Of a stretch of 64,000 nucleotides of DNA, positions 51,547-60,544 are shown one piece after another. Under the pieces are notes generated by a model. It saw only the letters and a list, made by a program, of their open reading frames with translations, was not told the DNA's origin and ran no database searches. A program made the position numbers and the translations under genes. This DNA comes from Prevotella sp. (GTDB lineage: Bacteria > Bacteroidota > Bacteroidia > Bacteroidales > Bacteroidaceae). The first letter of the stretch is position 1. Each line of letters starts with the position of its first letter. The DNA is taken from positions 180,193 to 244,192 of the forward strand of contig JAEEWT010000003.1 in NCBI GenBank assembly GCA_016287755.1. The letters run 5' to 3'.

Positions 51547-51588
51547 TTTCAGACAAAGACAGGAAGTAACAAACTTCCATCCATTCAT

Positions 51589-51618
51589 AACTCCATCACT
51601 TTCGTGGTGGAGTTTTTT
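51589..51618 (+). terminator. Terminator of pckA
   Basis: AACTCCATCAC tttc GTGGTGGAGTTTTTTT. Confidence 0.85.
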
Positions 51619-51678
51619 TGTGGAACAGATGAGTTAGAGAAAGATCCAACCTGTGCTAAAATTGCACAAGTTCGTCGA

Positions 51679-51756
51679 CTTAGAAATGGCCATGGCGAGA
51701 ACCGATGGAGCAGCGAGTGCAATGCCAAATGTATTTGGGCGTTGCCGAGTCGTGAC
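51679..51756 (+). repeat. Partial leader fragment plus conserved-flank stem-loop, copy 2
   Basis: CTTAGAAATGGCCATGGCGAGAA (leader fragment) then TGGAGCAGCGAGTG [CAATGCCAAAT gt ATTTGGGCGTTG] CCGAGTCGTGAC. Confidence 0.65.
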
Positions 51757-51799
51757 TGAGGAAGAATAAAATTCAAAAAGTCTAACGAATGTGAACTTT

Positions 51800-51930
51800 T
51801 TCGATAAGCCAAATGAGCCATTCAAGCTTGCTTAGAAATGGCCATGGCGAGAAAAAGTCTAACGAATGTGAACTTTTGTGAACTTTTTCCCTGCGATTTA
51901 TTTGGAACTTTCATTGGTCGTTTCTATCTT
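51800..51930 (+). promoter_or_regulatory. Leader block L0: hairpin region plus promoter
   Basis: CGATAAGCCAAATGAGCCATTCAAGCTTGCTTAGAAATGGCCATGGCGAG...GTGAACTTTTTCCCTGCG...TCTATCTTTGCAC; repeated at 55.2, 58.7 and 60.5 kb. Confidence 0.8.
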
Positions 51931-51950
51931 TGCACGATTTATGTAAAGAT

Positions 51951-53708
51951 ATGAAGCGAATTGCGTATATTGTTGTTATTTTATGCATGTTCCTGTCTTG
52001 CGGCATAAGACGGGAGTATAAAGATGCCTTGCTGCGGGCAGAGGCGGTCATGGACGAGCACCCTGATTCTGCCCTGCAGATTCTCGACAGCTTGGGACAA
52101 TACGAGAGTGAGTTCACCCGCCACTTCCGTATGCAGTATCAGCTGCATCGGCAGAACGCCGTGAACAAGACCAGCGATAAGTTCACTTCCGACTCCCTTT
52201 GCCAGGTGCTTGTTAGCTACTTCGACCGCCACGGCACCGTTAATGAACGCGTACTCGCCCACTATCTCTTAGGCCGTGCCTACACGGATATGGGGGACGC
52301 CCCGCAAGCTATTAGTAGTTATCAGGATGCCATTAGTGCGGCAGATACAACAGTTACTGGTTTCAAATTCAGCACGTTGAATCGTATCTATGCACAGATG
52401 GCAGATATTTATCATCATCAACTCCTTTTGACTGATGAAATAGAAACACGTAAAAAGGCCAGTTACTATGCTTTCCGTGCCAACCAGCCTAAATGGGGCA
52501 TTTACAATCAAGCCATGATGGCAAATGCCTACATTCTTTTAAACCAGAAAGACACTGCTGAAACCATTCTAAAAGCTGTACGTGAACAGTTTCGTAAACA
52601 CGGCTATACCCAAGAGGCATTGCGGTATTCAAGACCACTTATGCATCTCTATACCAACCCACCTCAGCGACTGACTGAGGCTAAGGCATTGATGGATCAG
52701 TTTGAGGCAGAGTCTGAATTGTTTGACGAGCGCCACGAGCTCCCGCCCTCACAACGCAAATACTACGAATACAAAGGCAAGTACTATGAGGGCATCAACA
52801 AGCTTGACTCGGCAGAGTTTTATTACAGGAAAACAAGATACCCTAATATGGATTATACCGCGCAAGACCCGATGTACAAAGGTCTTCTGAGTGTATTTAC
52901 CAAGCGGCATCAGGCGGACTCCATTGCCAAATATGCCCGATTGTATTGCATGGCTAACGACTCCTCCATCGCCCTCAAGGATCGGGACGCTGTGGCCCAG
53001 ATGACCGCCACATACAACTACAGCCGACTGCAAAAGGAGGCGCACGAGAATGAGGTTAAGGCCTACAAGACACTGCTTGGCCTAATTATCGCGGCTGCTG
53101 TTGCCGTTCTTGCCTTGGTGGCTGTTTTCCTCGTTTGGAAACGATTCCGCAGGAAGTATCAACAGGAGATTATGCAGTTAAAGACGGAGTATGCCAACGC
53201 TTCCTACGAATATGAGGAGAACCTGCGTGAGCTGCAGCTGCTTGAATCTGCCCATCAAGAAAACGAGAGTGAGAGGAAGAGACTTCTGGACGAGAACGTG
53301 GAGTTGCAGAGCAGGATCCGGGAGCTCCAGAAGGAAAAGGCCATATCCAGGAACCTTTCTGCTTCCGCATTGTTTGCGGAAGAACCCATTGTCAAAAGGT
53401 TCCATGAAATAGCCGTTCAGCCGTTGGCGAACGTGAAAGAGGAGGAATGGGCAGAGCTGACAGACACGTTTGCCAACAGTTATCCGGATTTGTTCCTCGA
53501 CCTTTGTCAGTATTGCAACACCCCGCAGAGCATCCGTGTCTGCATGCTGACGGTCATGGGTCTCGGCAACAACGAGCAGGCGAATCTGCTGGGTACCACC
53601 AGTTCGAGAATATCCAATGTCAAGCTGGCTCTTAACAAGGCCCTCTTCAATGAATCATCCTCACGCACCCTGAACAAGAACTTGTTAATGCAGTATAGTG
53701 TGTATTAA
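51951..53708 (+). CDS. Membrane-anchored TPR protein with C-terminal HTH-like region (putative regulator)
   Basis: Lipobox-like LCMFLSCG; TPR-like repeats; TM LLGLIIAAAVAVLALVAVFLVW; C-terminal LTVMGLGNNEQANLLGTTSSRISNVKLALNKALF. Confidence 0.65.
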   Translation: MKRIAYIVVILCMFLSCGIRREYKDALLRAEAVMDEHPDSALQILDSLGQYESEFTRHFRMQYQLHRQNAVNKTSDKFTSDSLCQVLVSYFDRHGTVNERVLAHYLLGRAYTDMGDAPQAISSYQDAISAADTTVTGFKFSTLNRIYAQMADIYHHQLLLTDEIETRKKASYYAFRANQPKWGIYNQAMMANAYILLNQKDTAETILKAVREQFRKHGYTQEALRYSRPLMHLYTNPPQRLTEAKALMDQFEAESELFDERHELPPSQRKYYEYKGKYYEGINKLDSAEFYYRKTRYPNMDYTAQDPMYKGLLSVFTKRHQADSIAKYARLYCMANDSSIALKDRDAVAQMTATYNYSRLQKEAHENEVKAYKTLLGLIIAAAVAVLALVAVFLVWKRFRRKYQQEIMQLKTEYANASYEYEENLRELQLLESAHQENESERKRLLDENVELQSRIRELQKEKAISRNLSASALFAEEPIVKRFHEIAVQPLANVKEEEWAELTDTFANSYPDLFLDLCQYCNTPQSIRVCMLTVMGLGNNEQANLLGTTSSRISNVKLALNKALFNESSSRTLNKNLLMQYSVY

Positions 53709-53745
53709 GCCACCCATCATGCCATGACAGGCAAATGGGTGGTTT
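53709..53745 (+). terminator. Repeated nested terminator hairpin T1
   Basis: GCCACCCATCATGCCATGACAGGCAAATGGGTGGTTT; recurs at 57569, 59473 and 63617. Confidence 0.85.
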
Positions 53746-53800
53746 CGTTTACGCAGCGCAAATTACGCATTTTTCTAGTAAACCACCAAATACCTGCCCA

Positions 53801-54000
53801 CATTTATTTTGTATTGTGCTCGCTTAATCGTACATTGGCTTTGCCGAAGATACTCTCGCTCGACTATAAAAATAAATACAAATTTATTTTGTATTGTGCT
53901 CGCTTAATCGTACATTGGCTTTGCCGAAGATACTTTCGCTCGACAATAAAAATAAATACAAATTTATTTTGTATTGTGCTCGCTTAATCGTATCTTTGCA
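53801..54000 (+). repeat. 80-bp tandem repeat of a promoter module (about 2.4 copies)
   Basis: TTTATTTTGTATTGTGCTCGCTTAATCGTA starts at 53803, 53883 and 53963 (period 80); only the last carries TATCTTTG. Confidence 0.85.
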
Positions 54001-54006
54001 GCACCA

Positions 54007-54037
54007 TTACGCAATTTGCGTTACGCAATTTGCGTAA
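54007..54037. promoter_or_regulatory. Candidate tandem palindromic operator
   Basis: TTACGCAATTTGCG TTACGCAATTTGCGTAA immediately downstream of the -7 element. Confidence 0.5.
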
Positions 54038-54056
54038 TAAACATAAACTGCATGAT

Positions 54057-55184
54057 ATGAACAAGATAGAAAATCCTTTCCTCGTTTATGGCTATGAGGG
54101 GCCAACCTATTTCTGCGACAGACAGAAAGAAACTGATGATGTTATTTCTGCATTGACCAATGGATGCAATCTAACATTGATGAGTCCGCGGCGCTATGGG
54201 AAGACAGGGCTTATCCATAATGTTTTCCATCGACTAAAAGAACAGGATAAAAATATATCTTGTTTCTATGTAGATATCTATGCAACAAATACGCTGAGTG
54301 ATTTTGTGCGTGTATTAGGTAAGTCCGTCGTTGGTAAGTTGGATACGCCATTGCAGAAGGCAGAAGGACTTATAAGTAAGTTCTTTAGGAATAGTCAGAT
54401 TACCATGTCACAAGATCCTTTAACGGGTCTTCCACAACTTGGACTCGCGTTTAATCCCCAACAAGCAGAACAGACGCTCGAAGAAATCTTCGCATATCTT
54501 TCGCATACAAACCGATCTTGTTTCATTGCCATTGACGAGTTCCAGCAAATTGCAGAGTATCCGGAGAAGAACGTGGAAGCCTTGTTGCGGACTTATGTCC
54601 AGCAATTGCATCAAGTACATTTCATATTTGCTGGAAGCAAGATGCATATGATGTCTGAAATGTTCGATTCCCCCAAGCATCCATTCTATAAGAGTACGGA
54701 AAAACTGTATCTTGATGTAATCCGGGAAGCTGATTACTATGAGTTCGCTGCTGAAAAGATGAAGGAAAAGAGTATCGTATTATCTGCTGAGGCTTTTCAT
54801 CAGATATATAGTATGGTGGATGGCGTTACCTGGTTTGTGCAGTCTGTTCTGAATCGACTTTATCGATTTGAACCTGGCGTGATTACAGATGTTGAGCTCC
54901 GTCAGGCTGTTGGTCAGATTATTTCCACTGAGGAGGAAAACTATAAACGAATATTCCACCTTCTTACTCAGAACCAGACACAGTTGCTAAAAGCAATTGC
55001 CATGGAAGGTTTAGTTAAGGAACCTCTTTCTGGACTTTTCCTGCGGACACATCATTTGAAGTCGTCAAGTAGTGTGCAGAGGGCATTACAGTTCCTAACA
55101 GAAAAAGAGTATGTTTACCAAACTGGAGACGGATTCATTGTATATGACCGCTTTTTCAGCATGTGGTTAAGAAATAAAGATTAA
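54057..55184 (+). CDS. AAA-family ATP-binding protein
   Basis: Walker A-like LMSPRRYGKTGLIHNVF, Walker B CFIAIDEFQQIAEYPEKNVEALLRTY, HFIFAGSKMHMMSEMF. Confidence 0.88.
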   Translation: MNKIENPFLVYGYEGPTYFCDRQKETDDVISALTNGCNLTLMSPRRYGKTGLIHNVFHRLKEQDKNISCFYVDIYATNTLSDFVRVLGKSVVGKLDTPLQKAEGLISKFFRNSQITMSQDPLTGLPQLGLAFNPQQAEQTLEEIFAYLSHTNRSCFIAIDEFQQIAEYPEKNVEALLRTYVQQLHQVHFIFAGSKMHMMSEMFDSPKHPFYKSTEKLYLDVIREADYYEFAAEKMKEKSIVLSAEAFHQIYSMVDGVTWFVQSVLNRLYRFEPGVITDVELRQAVGQIISTEEENYKRIFHLLTQNQTQLLKAIAMEGLVKEPLSGLFLRTHHLKSSSSVQRALQFLTEKEYVYQTGDGFIVYDRFFSMWLRNKD

Positions 55185-55228
55185 GATTTCTGGCCATCAT
55201 ACAAGTTGTATATACGAATGTGCCTTTT

Positions 55229-55490
55229 TTCGATAAGCCAAATGAGCCATTCAAGCTTGCTTAGAAATGGCCATGGCGAGGAAAAGTCTAACGATGTGAA
55301 CTTTTGTGAACTTTTTTCTCGCGAATTATTTGGAACTATCATTTGTAGTATCTATATTTGCACCGGATTCGTGGGGTTCACTTTAGAAGTGTTCCTTCGA
55401 TTCACAAATGAAGTATACACTTTATATGGTGTTTAACATTATTTCTTATTTGCAGATGCAGTATTTCGCAATCTTCGTGTTTAGAGTTAA
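55229..55490 (+). promoter_or_regulatory. Leader block L1 (hairpins, promoter, conserved 5'UTR)
   Basis: Matches L2 and L3; TATATTTGCACCGGATTCGTGGGGTTCACTTTAGAAGTGTTCCTTCGATTCACAAATGAAG... Confidence 0.85.
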
Positions 55491-55531
55491 GAGAATTGTA
55501 AACCATATAGAAAACAAATAAAACTACAACA

Positions 55532-56812
55532 ATGATGAAAAAGGTGTTTTTTATTTCGTTATTTTTAGGCTTTGCCCTGGTGAGCTGTAATAGCGATCCG
55601 GAGGAAAACATCGGGGAACAGCCTAACCAGCCCAACCAGACAGAGGAATCTGTCAAGAACGATGATCAGAAAGAGGAAATGGAGGAGCTGGAATCCTTGA
55701 TACTTACCCGTGCTCAGATGAATCAGGTAAGTGTGAGCAACGACTTTGCATTCCGTCTGGCGCAAGCCACTATGCAAAGCAATACAAGTGAAGTTCTTTC
55801 TCCTCTCAGCGTATCCTATGTGGTAGGTATGCTGGCCAACGGCGTGAGTGAGAAGACTCTAGGTGAAGTGACTGCTGCTATGGGTATGGACAATATGACG
55901 CTCAGCGAGATAAACGATTACTTCGAATTAATGCTGAAAGACCTACCCCGTCTTGACCTGTCATCCGAACTACTTCAAAGCAATGCGATCTTTGTGAATC
56001 GCGATTATTCATTGCTTGATGACTATGTTAATACTGTGGGCAAGACGTATTCAGCTGATTTCACCTCGCTTGATTTCAGGTTAGACAGTTCCGTGGATTA
56101 CATCAACCTGTGGGCATCTGACCATACCAAAGGCATGATCGACGAAGTGGTTAATTTTTTAAACCCGGCTGCTGTGGCATACGGTCTCAATGCTGTATAT
56201 TTCAAAGGCAGTTGGGTGGATAAGTTCGATGTAAACAATACGAAGGATGAAGCGTTCGGCAAGGGAGGTAAGCAGGTACCCATGATGCACCTTGAAGCCC
56301 AACTTAAATACGCATCTAACGAATACTGCCAGCTCTTGCAGATGCCCTATGGCAACGGTGCATTCCAGATGACTGTATTGCTGCCTAATGAAGGGATTAG
56401 TACCACTGAGTTGATGGGTATGATGAACGACAAACAGTTCAATAATATGTTGTATGGTCTAAGCAGGTGTAAGACGGATGTGAAGATTCCTCGTTTTGAA
56501 ACATCATGCAAACTGGGACTGAATGATGCACTGAAGAAAATAGGTTTGTCTTCACTCTACTCTCCTGAAGAGCGTTATGACAAGATGTCCATGGAAAAAC
56601 TCGTTCTGGAAAAAGTGGCTCAGACAGCTCGTATCAGGGTTGATGAGGAAGGCTCAGAAGCAGCCGCAGTCACCCATTGGGAGGCTACCAGCTCTGGTAA
56701 AGAGCAAGAGGTGAAGAACGCAGTCTTCCATGCCAACCGTCCGTTTATTTATCTCATCAGCGAGAAGGATCACGGCATCATCCTGTTTGTTGGTCACTAC
56801 GAAGGAGAGTAA
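55532..56812 (+). CDS. Serpin family lipoprotein (serine/cysteine protease inhibitor)
   Basis: Lipobox FALVSC; N-terminal NDFAFRLAQATMQSNTSEVLSPLSVSYVVGMLANGVSEKT; hinge VDEEGSEAAAVTHWEATSSGKEQEV; C-terminal ANRPFIYLISEKDHGIILFVGHY. Confidence 0.93.
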   Translation: MMKKVFFISLFLGFALVSCNSDPEENIGEQPNQPNQTEESVKNDDQKEEMEELESLILTRAQMNQVSVSNDFAFRLAQATMQSNTSEVLSPLSVSYVVGMLANGVSEKTLGEVTAAMGMDNMTLSEINDYFELMLKDLPRLDLSSELLQSNAIFVNRDYSLLDDYVNTVGKTYSADFTSLDFRLDSSVDYINLWASDHTKGMIDEVVNFLNPAAVAYGLNAVYFKGSWVDKFDVNNTKDEAFGKGGKQVPMMHLEAQLKYASNEYCQLLQMPYGNGAFQMTVLLPNEGISTTELMGMMNDKQFNNMLYGLSRCKTDVKIPRFETSCKLGLNDALKKIGLSSLYSPEERYDKMSMEKLVLEKVAQTARIRVDEEGSEAAAVTHWEATSSGKEQEVKNAVFHANRPFIYLISEKDHGIILFVGHYEGE

Positions 56813-56882
56813 AGTCTTTGGCCCATTTAGGCTTCTCAATCTTTGCATTTATGATAATAGAATCAAACAAATATAGAAGAAT

Positions 56883-57542
56883 ATGAAAAGAAGAATCATC
56901 ATTATCTGTGCAGGATTGCTGATAGCACTCCCTATTGTAGCGCAGGAGTTCAGGCCAGGTGTTCTGGCAGGATTGAATCTCAATGCGCCAAGTAACATGG
57001 AGTCTAGATATGGTTTCCGTATGGGCGTAAAGGGTGAACTGACATTCCCCAAGGTGGTCAAAGGTCTTTACGCTGAATCCGGTCTGATTCTCTCTTCCCT
57101 TCCATGGAAGTCAGAGAAGCACATTTACCCCAAAATAGGGATTGTATCGCAGACTAAGGCAACTCCTTACTACCTGAACATCCCTCTTCGTGCCGGATTC
57201 AAACTGAACTGCGGAAGGTTTGCAAAATTCTATGTAAATGCTGGTCCGTATTTGAATATTGGACTCTTTGGTAATATCAAAGAGTTTCTGAGATCCGCGA
57301 ATAACGAGCCATTACCTTGGTATAATGCGGACTCCAGTGGTTATTTCGATTATGTGGGTAGCGATCATATAGTTGACTGGGGCTTGGGGTTCGGCACAGG
57401 CATTGAAGTGGCAAGTCACTATCAGGTATCATTGGGTTACGAGTGGGGCATGCGTGACATTATGAAGTCTTCGTTTGACGACCGTATAATATACGATTCC
57501 CGTATGCGAACCTTCACGCTTCAACTTGCCTATATGTTCTGA
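56883..57542 (+). CDS. Outer-membrane beta-barrel (porin family) protein
   Basis: Signal peptide; FRPGVLAGLNLNAPSNMESRYGFRMGVKGEL...YYLNIPLRAGFKLN...LQLAYMF. Confidence 0.8.
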   Translation: MKRRIIIICAGLLIALPIVAQEFRPGVLAGLNLNAPSNMESRYGFRMGVKGELTFPKVVKGLYAESGLILSSLPWKSEKHIYPKIGIVSQTKATPYYLNIPLRAGFKLNCGRFAKFYVNAGPYLNIGLFGNIKEFLRSANNEPLPWYNADSSGYFDYVGSDHIVDWGLGFGTGIEVASHYQVSLGYEWGMRDIMKSSFDDRIIYDSRMRTFTLQLAYMF

Positions 57543-57568
57543 GCTTTTTAAAGTCTTTCTGATATTAA

Positions 57569-57606
57569 GCCACCCATCTTGCCATGACAGGCAAATGGGT
57601 GGTTCT
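57569..57606 (+). terminator. Repeated nested terminator hairpin T2
   Basis: GCCACCCATCTTGCCATGACAGGCAAATGGGTGGTTC. Confidence 0.85.
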
Positions 57607-57663
57607 TTGTTTCAGAAAACAGTCTATAATTTTGGACGTTTCAAAGGAAAACCAAAACAAGCT

Positions 57664-57783
57664 TTTTAGATACTTTCGCTCGACAATAAAAATAAACTCA
57701 CATTTATTTTGTATTGTGCTCGCTTAATCGTATCTTTGCACAAGTTTTGTAGCAACTATAGTATAACTATTAAATTTGACATT
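57664..57783 (+). promoter_or_regulatory. RhuM-A promoter/5'UTR block
   Basis: TTTTAGATACTTTCGCTCGACAATAAAAATAAACTCACATTTATTTTGTATTGTGCTCGCTTAATCGTATCTTTGCACAAGTTTTGTAGC; near-identical to 59549-59669 and related to 53801-54000. Confidence 0.8.
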
Positions 57784-58638
57784 ATGGAGAACATAGAATC
57801 CTGCAAGGGTGAGATTGTGATGTATCAGCCGGATGAAACCATTCGTCTAGAAGTACGAGTAGAGAATGAGACAGTATGGCTGACTCAACAGCAGATGGCA
57901 GTTTTATTTAATGCCACCAAGCAGAATGTCAGCTTGCATATCAGTAACATCTACAATGAAGGAGAACTTGACGAGATCTCAACTGTCAAGGATTCCTTGA
58001 CTGTTCGTCAAGAAGGTAATAGAACAGTACGACGATATGTCAAATACTATAATCTTGATGTGATCATCTCTGTGGGTTATCGAGTAAAATCATTGAGAGG
58101 AACAAGATTCCGCCAATGGGCAAATCGCATTTTAAAAGACTATTTATTACATGGATATTCTATTAATAGGCGATTTGAGCAGATTGAACACCGTTTAGTA
58201 GTTGCAGAGGGGAAAATCGACTTTTTTGTACAAAAATCTTTACCTCCCGTTGAAGGCATCTTCTACGACGGGCAGATATTCGATGCGTATGCGCAGATTG
58301 TTAGCATGATCAAACAGGCTAAGCGGTCTATTGTTTTGGTGGATAACTATGTTGATGAAACAACTTTGACGATGCTGAGTAAGCGGGGTGCTAATGTATC
58401 AGCAACCATCTACACCAAACAGACTGCTCAGCAGTTCCAACTTGATGTGCAACGGCATAACCAGCAATACCCTCCCATAACGATTCATGCCTGTCAGCAC
58501 AACCACGATAGGTTCCTGATTATCGATGATGTGGTATATCTGTTCGGCGCCAGCCTGAAGGATGCAGGGAAGAAACTCTTTGCCTATATCCAGATGCAGG
58601 AAACATCAGCGGCTGACTTATTGAACTGGATCAGATAG
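57784..58638 (+). CDS. RhuM-like protein with C-terminal PLD-like domain (copy A)
   Basis: WLTQQQMAVLFNATKQNVSLHISNIY, YYNLDVIISVGYRVKSLRGTRFRQWAN; C-terminal VDNYVDETTLTMLSKR...HDRFLIIDDVVYLFGASLKDAGKK. Confidence 0.85.
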   Translation: MENIESCKGEIVMYQPDETIRLEVRVENETVWLTQQQMAVLFNATKQNVSLHISNIYNEGELDEISTVKDSLTVRQEGNRTVRRYVKYYNLDVIISVGYRVKSLRGTRFRQWANRILKDYLLHGYSINRRFEQIEHRLVVAEGKIDFFVQKSLPPVEGIFYDGQIFDAYAQIVSMIKQAKRSIVLVDNYVDETTLTMLSKRGANVSATIYTKQTAQQFQLDVQRHNQQYPPITIHACQHNHDRFLIIDDVVYLFGASLKDAGKKLFAYIQMQETSAADLLNWIR

Positions 58639-58656
58639 TCTTCTTTTGTGCTTTTT

Positions 58657-58918
58657 TTCGATAAGCCAAATGAGTCATTCAGGCTTGCTTAGAAATGGCC
58701 GTGGCGAGGAAAAGTCTAACGAATGTGAACTTTTGTGAACTTTTTTCTTGCTAATTATTTGGAACTATCATTTGTAGTATCTATATTTGCACCGGATTCG
58801 TGGGGTTCACTTTAGAAGTGTTCCTTCGATTCACAAATGAAGTATACACTTTATATGGTGTTTAACATTATTTATTATTTGCAGAAGCAAGGTTTCGCAA
58901 TCTTCGCATTTATATAGT
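58657..58918 (+). promoter_or_regulatory. Leader block L2
   Basis: Near-identical to L1 including CACTTTAGAAGTG hairpin and TATATTTGCACCGG promoter. Confidence 0.85.
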
Positions 58919-58962
58919 AAAGAGAATTGCAAACCCTATAGAAAACAATTAAAACTACAACA

Positions 58963-59445
58963 ATGATGAAAAAGGTTTATCTAATAGTGTCAATTATGTT
59001 CCTGGTTAGTACAGGAATCATACTTACAGCTTGTAGCAGTGATGATGACTCCTCAACAACGTATAGCGAGGCAGATCTTCAGAAGATGGTTGAAACAAGA
59101 ATGGGCAGTGCAAATCAAAATGCCCTTCCTGATGAAGAACTTCCTGAATGGATTAAAGAATGGATGCAGGAGAAAACTGCATCTTTGAGTAAAGATAAAG
59201 AATTCTACAAGGATTTCTCTGAACTCGGATTCTTACAATACCAGTATAGAATATATCAATGTAAGTGGAATGAAGAAGTGTTCTACTTCATCTATCCATA
59301 TGGTGATTCTTGTTTCTGGTGCAATGCTGTTTACAGTGCAGACGGCACAAAAAGGGATTGGGCGAGTGTTGAAGACACGAAAGACTTTGTCACAAATAGT
59401 ACATCATGGAGGTGCGTGGTTGACTTGTTATCAGAAGGGGAATAA
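58963..59445 (+). CDS. Small lipoprotein, unknown function
   Basis: Lipobox ILTACSSDDD; globular LQYQYRIYQCKWNEEVFYFIYPYGDSCFWCNAVYSADG. Confidence 0.65.
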   Translation: MMKKVYLIVSIMFLVSTGIILTACSSDDDSSTTYSEADLQKMVETRMGSANQNALPDEELPEWIKEWMQEKTASLSKDKEFYKDFSELGFLQYQYRIYQCKWNEEVFYFIYPYGDSCFWCNAVYSADGTKRDWASVEDTKDFVTNSTSWRCVVDLLSEGE

Positions 59446-59472
59446 GAAAACATAATAATCCTCTGATTGCGA

Positions 59473-59509
59473 AACCACCCATCATGCCACAACTGGCAGA
59501 TGGGTGGTT
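59473..59509 (+). terminator. Repeated nested terminator hairpin T3
   Basis: AACCACCCATCATGCCACAACTGGCAGATGGGTGGTT. Confidence 0.85.
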
Positions 59510-59548
59510 CTTTGACTTTCAAAGGAAAAGCCTATCTTTAAAACTAGT

Positions 59549-59669
59549 TTTTTAGATACTCACGCTCGACAATAAAAATAAACTCACATTTATTTTGTAT
59601 TGTGCTCGCTTAATCGTATTTTTGCACAAGTTTTGTAGCAACTATAGTATAACTATTAAATTTATGATT
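59549..59669 (+). promoter_or_regulatory. RhuM-B promoter/5'UTR block
   Basis: Near-identical to the RhuM-A block; -7 reads TATTTTTG instead of TATCTTTG. Confidence 0.8.
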
Positions 59670-60527
59670 ATGGAGAACATAGAATCCTGCAAGGGTGAGA
59701 TTGTGATGTATCAGCCGGATGAAACCATTCGGTTGGAGGTGAGAATGGGTGAAGATACCGTGTGGCTTAGTGCTAACCAAATGGCATGTTTGTTCGAAAG
59801 AGACGAAAAAACAATAAGAAAGCATATTAACAATGTGTTTTCTGATGAAGAAGTGCCAAAAGATATTAACACGCATTTTTTGCGTGTTGATGGAGTTAAG
59901 CAACCTGTTGCTTTTTACACCCTTGATGTTATTATTTCAGTTGGATACAGGGTGAAGAGCAAACGAGGTACAGCCTTCCGCCAATGGGCAAACAAAGTCC
60001 TAAAAGAGTATCTACTTCAAGGCTATTCCATCAATCATAATTTGAAAGAAGTGCAAAATCAGTTAGGCACACACGACAAAAGAATCAATGCATTAGAGGA
60101 AAAGGTTTCCTTCTTTGTCCGTTCGTCCTTACCTCCCGTAGAGGGAATCTTCTACGACGGTCAGATATTCGATGCGTATGCGCAGATTGTTAGCATGATC
60201 AAACAAGCTAAGCGGTCTATCGTTTTGGTGGATAACTATGTTGATGAAACAACTTTGACGATGTTGAGTAAACGGGGTGCTAATGTATCAGCAACCATCT
60301 ACACCAAACAGACTGCTCAGCAGTTCCAACTTGATGTACAGAGGCATAATCAGCAATACCCACCCATTACGATTCATGCCTGTCAACGTAATCACGACAG
60401 GTTCCTGATTATCGATGATGTGGTATATCTGTTTGGTGCCAGTCTGAAGGATGCAGGGAAGAAACTCTTTGCCTATATCCAGATGCAGGAAACATCAGCG
60501 GCTGACGTATTGAACTGGATAAGATAA
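59670..60527 (+). CDS. RhuM-like protein with C-terminal PLD-like domain (copy B)
   Basis: N-terminal ~22 aa and C-terminal ~130 aa nearly identical to copy A; central WLSANQMACLFERDEKTIRKHINNVFSDEEVPKD differs. Confidence 0.85.
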   Translation: MENIESCKGEIVMYQPDETIRLEVRMGEDTVWLSANQMACLFERDEKTIRKHINNVFSDEEVPKDINTHFLRVDGVKQPVAFYTLDVIISVGYRVKSKRGTAFRQWANKVLKEYLLQGYSINHNLKEVQNQLGTHDKRINALEEKVSFFVRSSLPPVEGIFYDGQIFDAYAQIVSMIKQAKRSIVLVDNYVDETTLTMLSKRGANVSATIYTKQTAQQFQLDVQRHNQQYPPITIHACQRNHDRFLIIDDVVYLFGASLKDAGKKLFAYIQMQETSAADVLNWIR

Positions 60528-60544
60528 TCTTCTTTTGTGCTTTT

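Noticed and set aside
50686-51588. 300-aa minus-strand ORF
   Set aside because: Shadow ORF antisense to pckA, in a strongly codon-biased gene
53801-54000. 80-bp repeats considered as a CRISPR array
   Set aside because: Repeats are contiguous with no unique spacers, contain a promoter, and no cas genes are in the window
57784-60527. RhuM genes considered as toxin-antitoxin pairs
   Set aside because: No small partner gene adjoins either copy; the neighbouring gene is a leader-driven secreted payload
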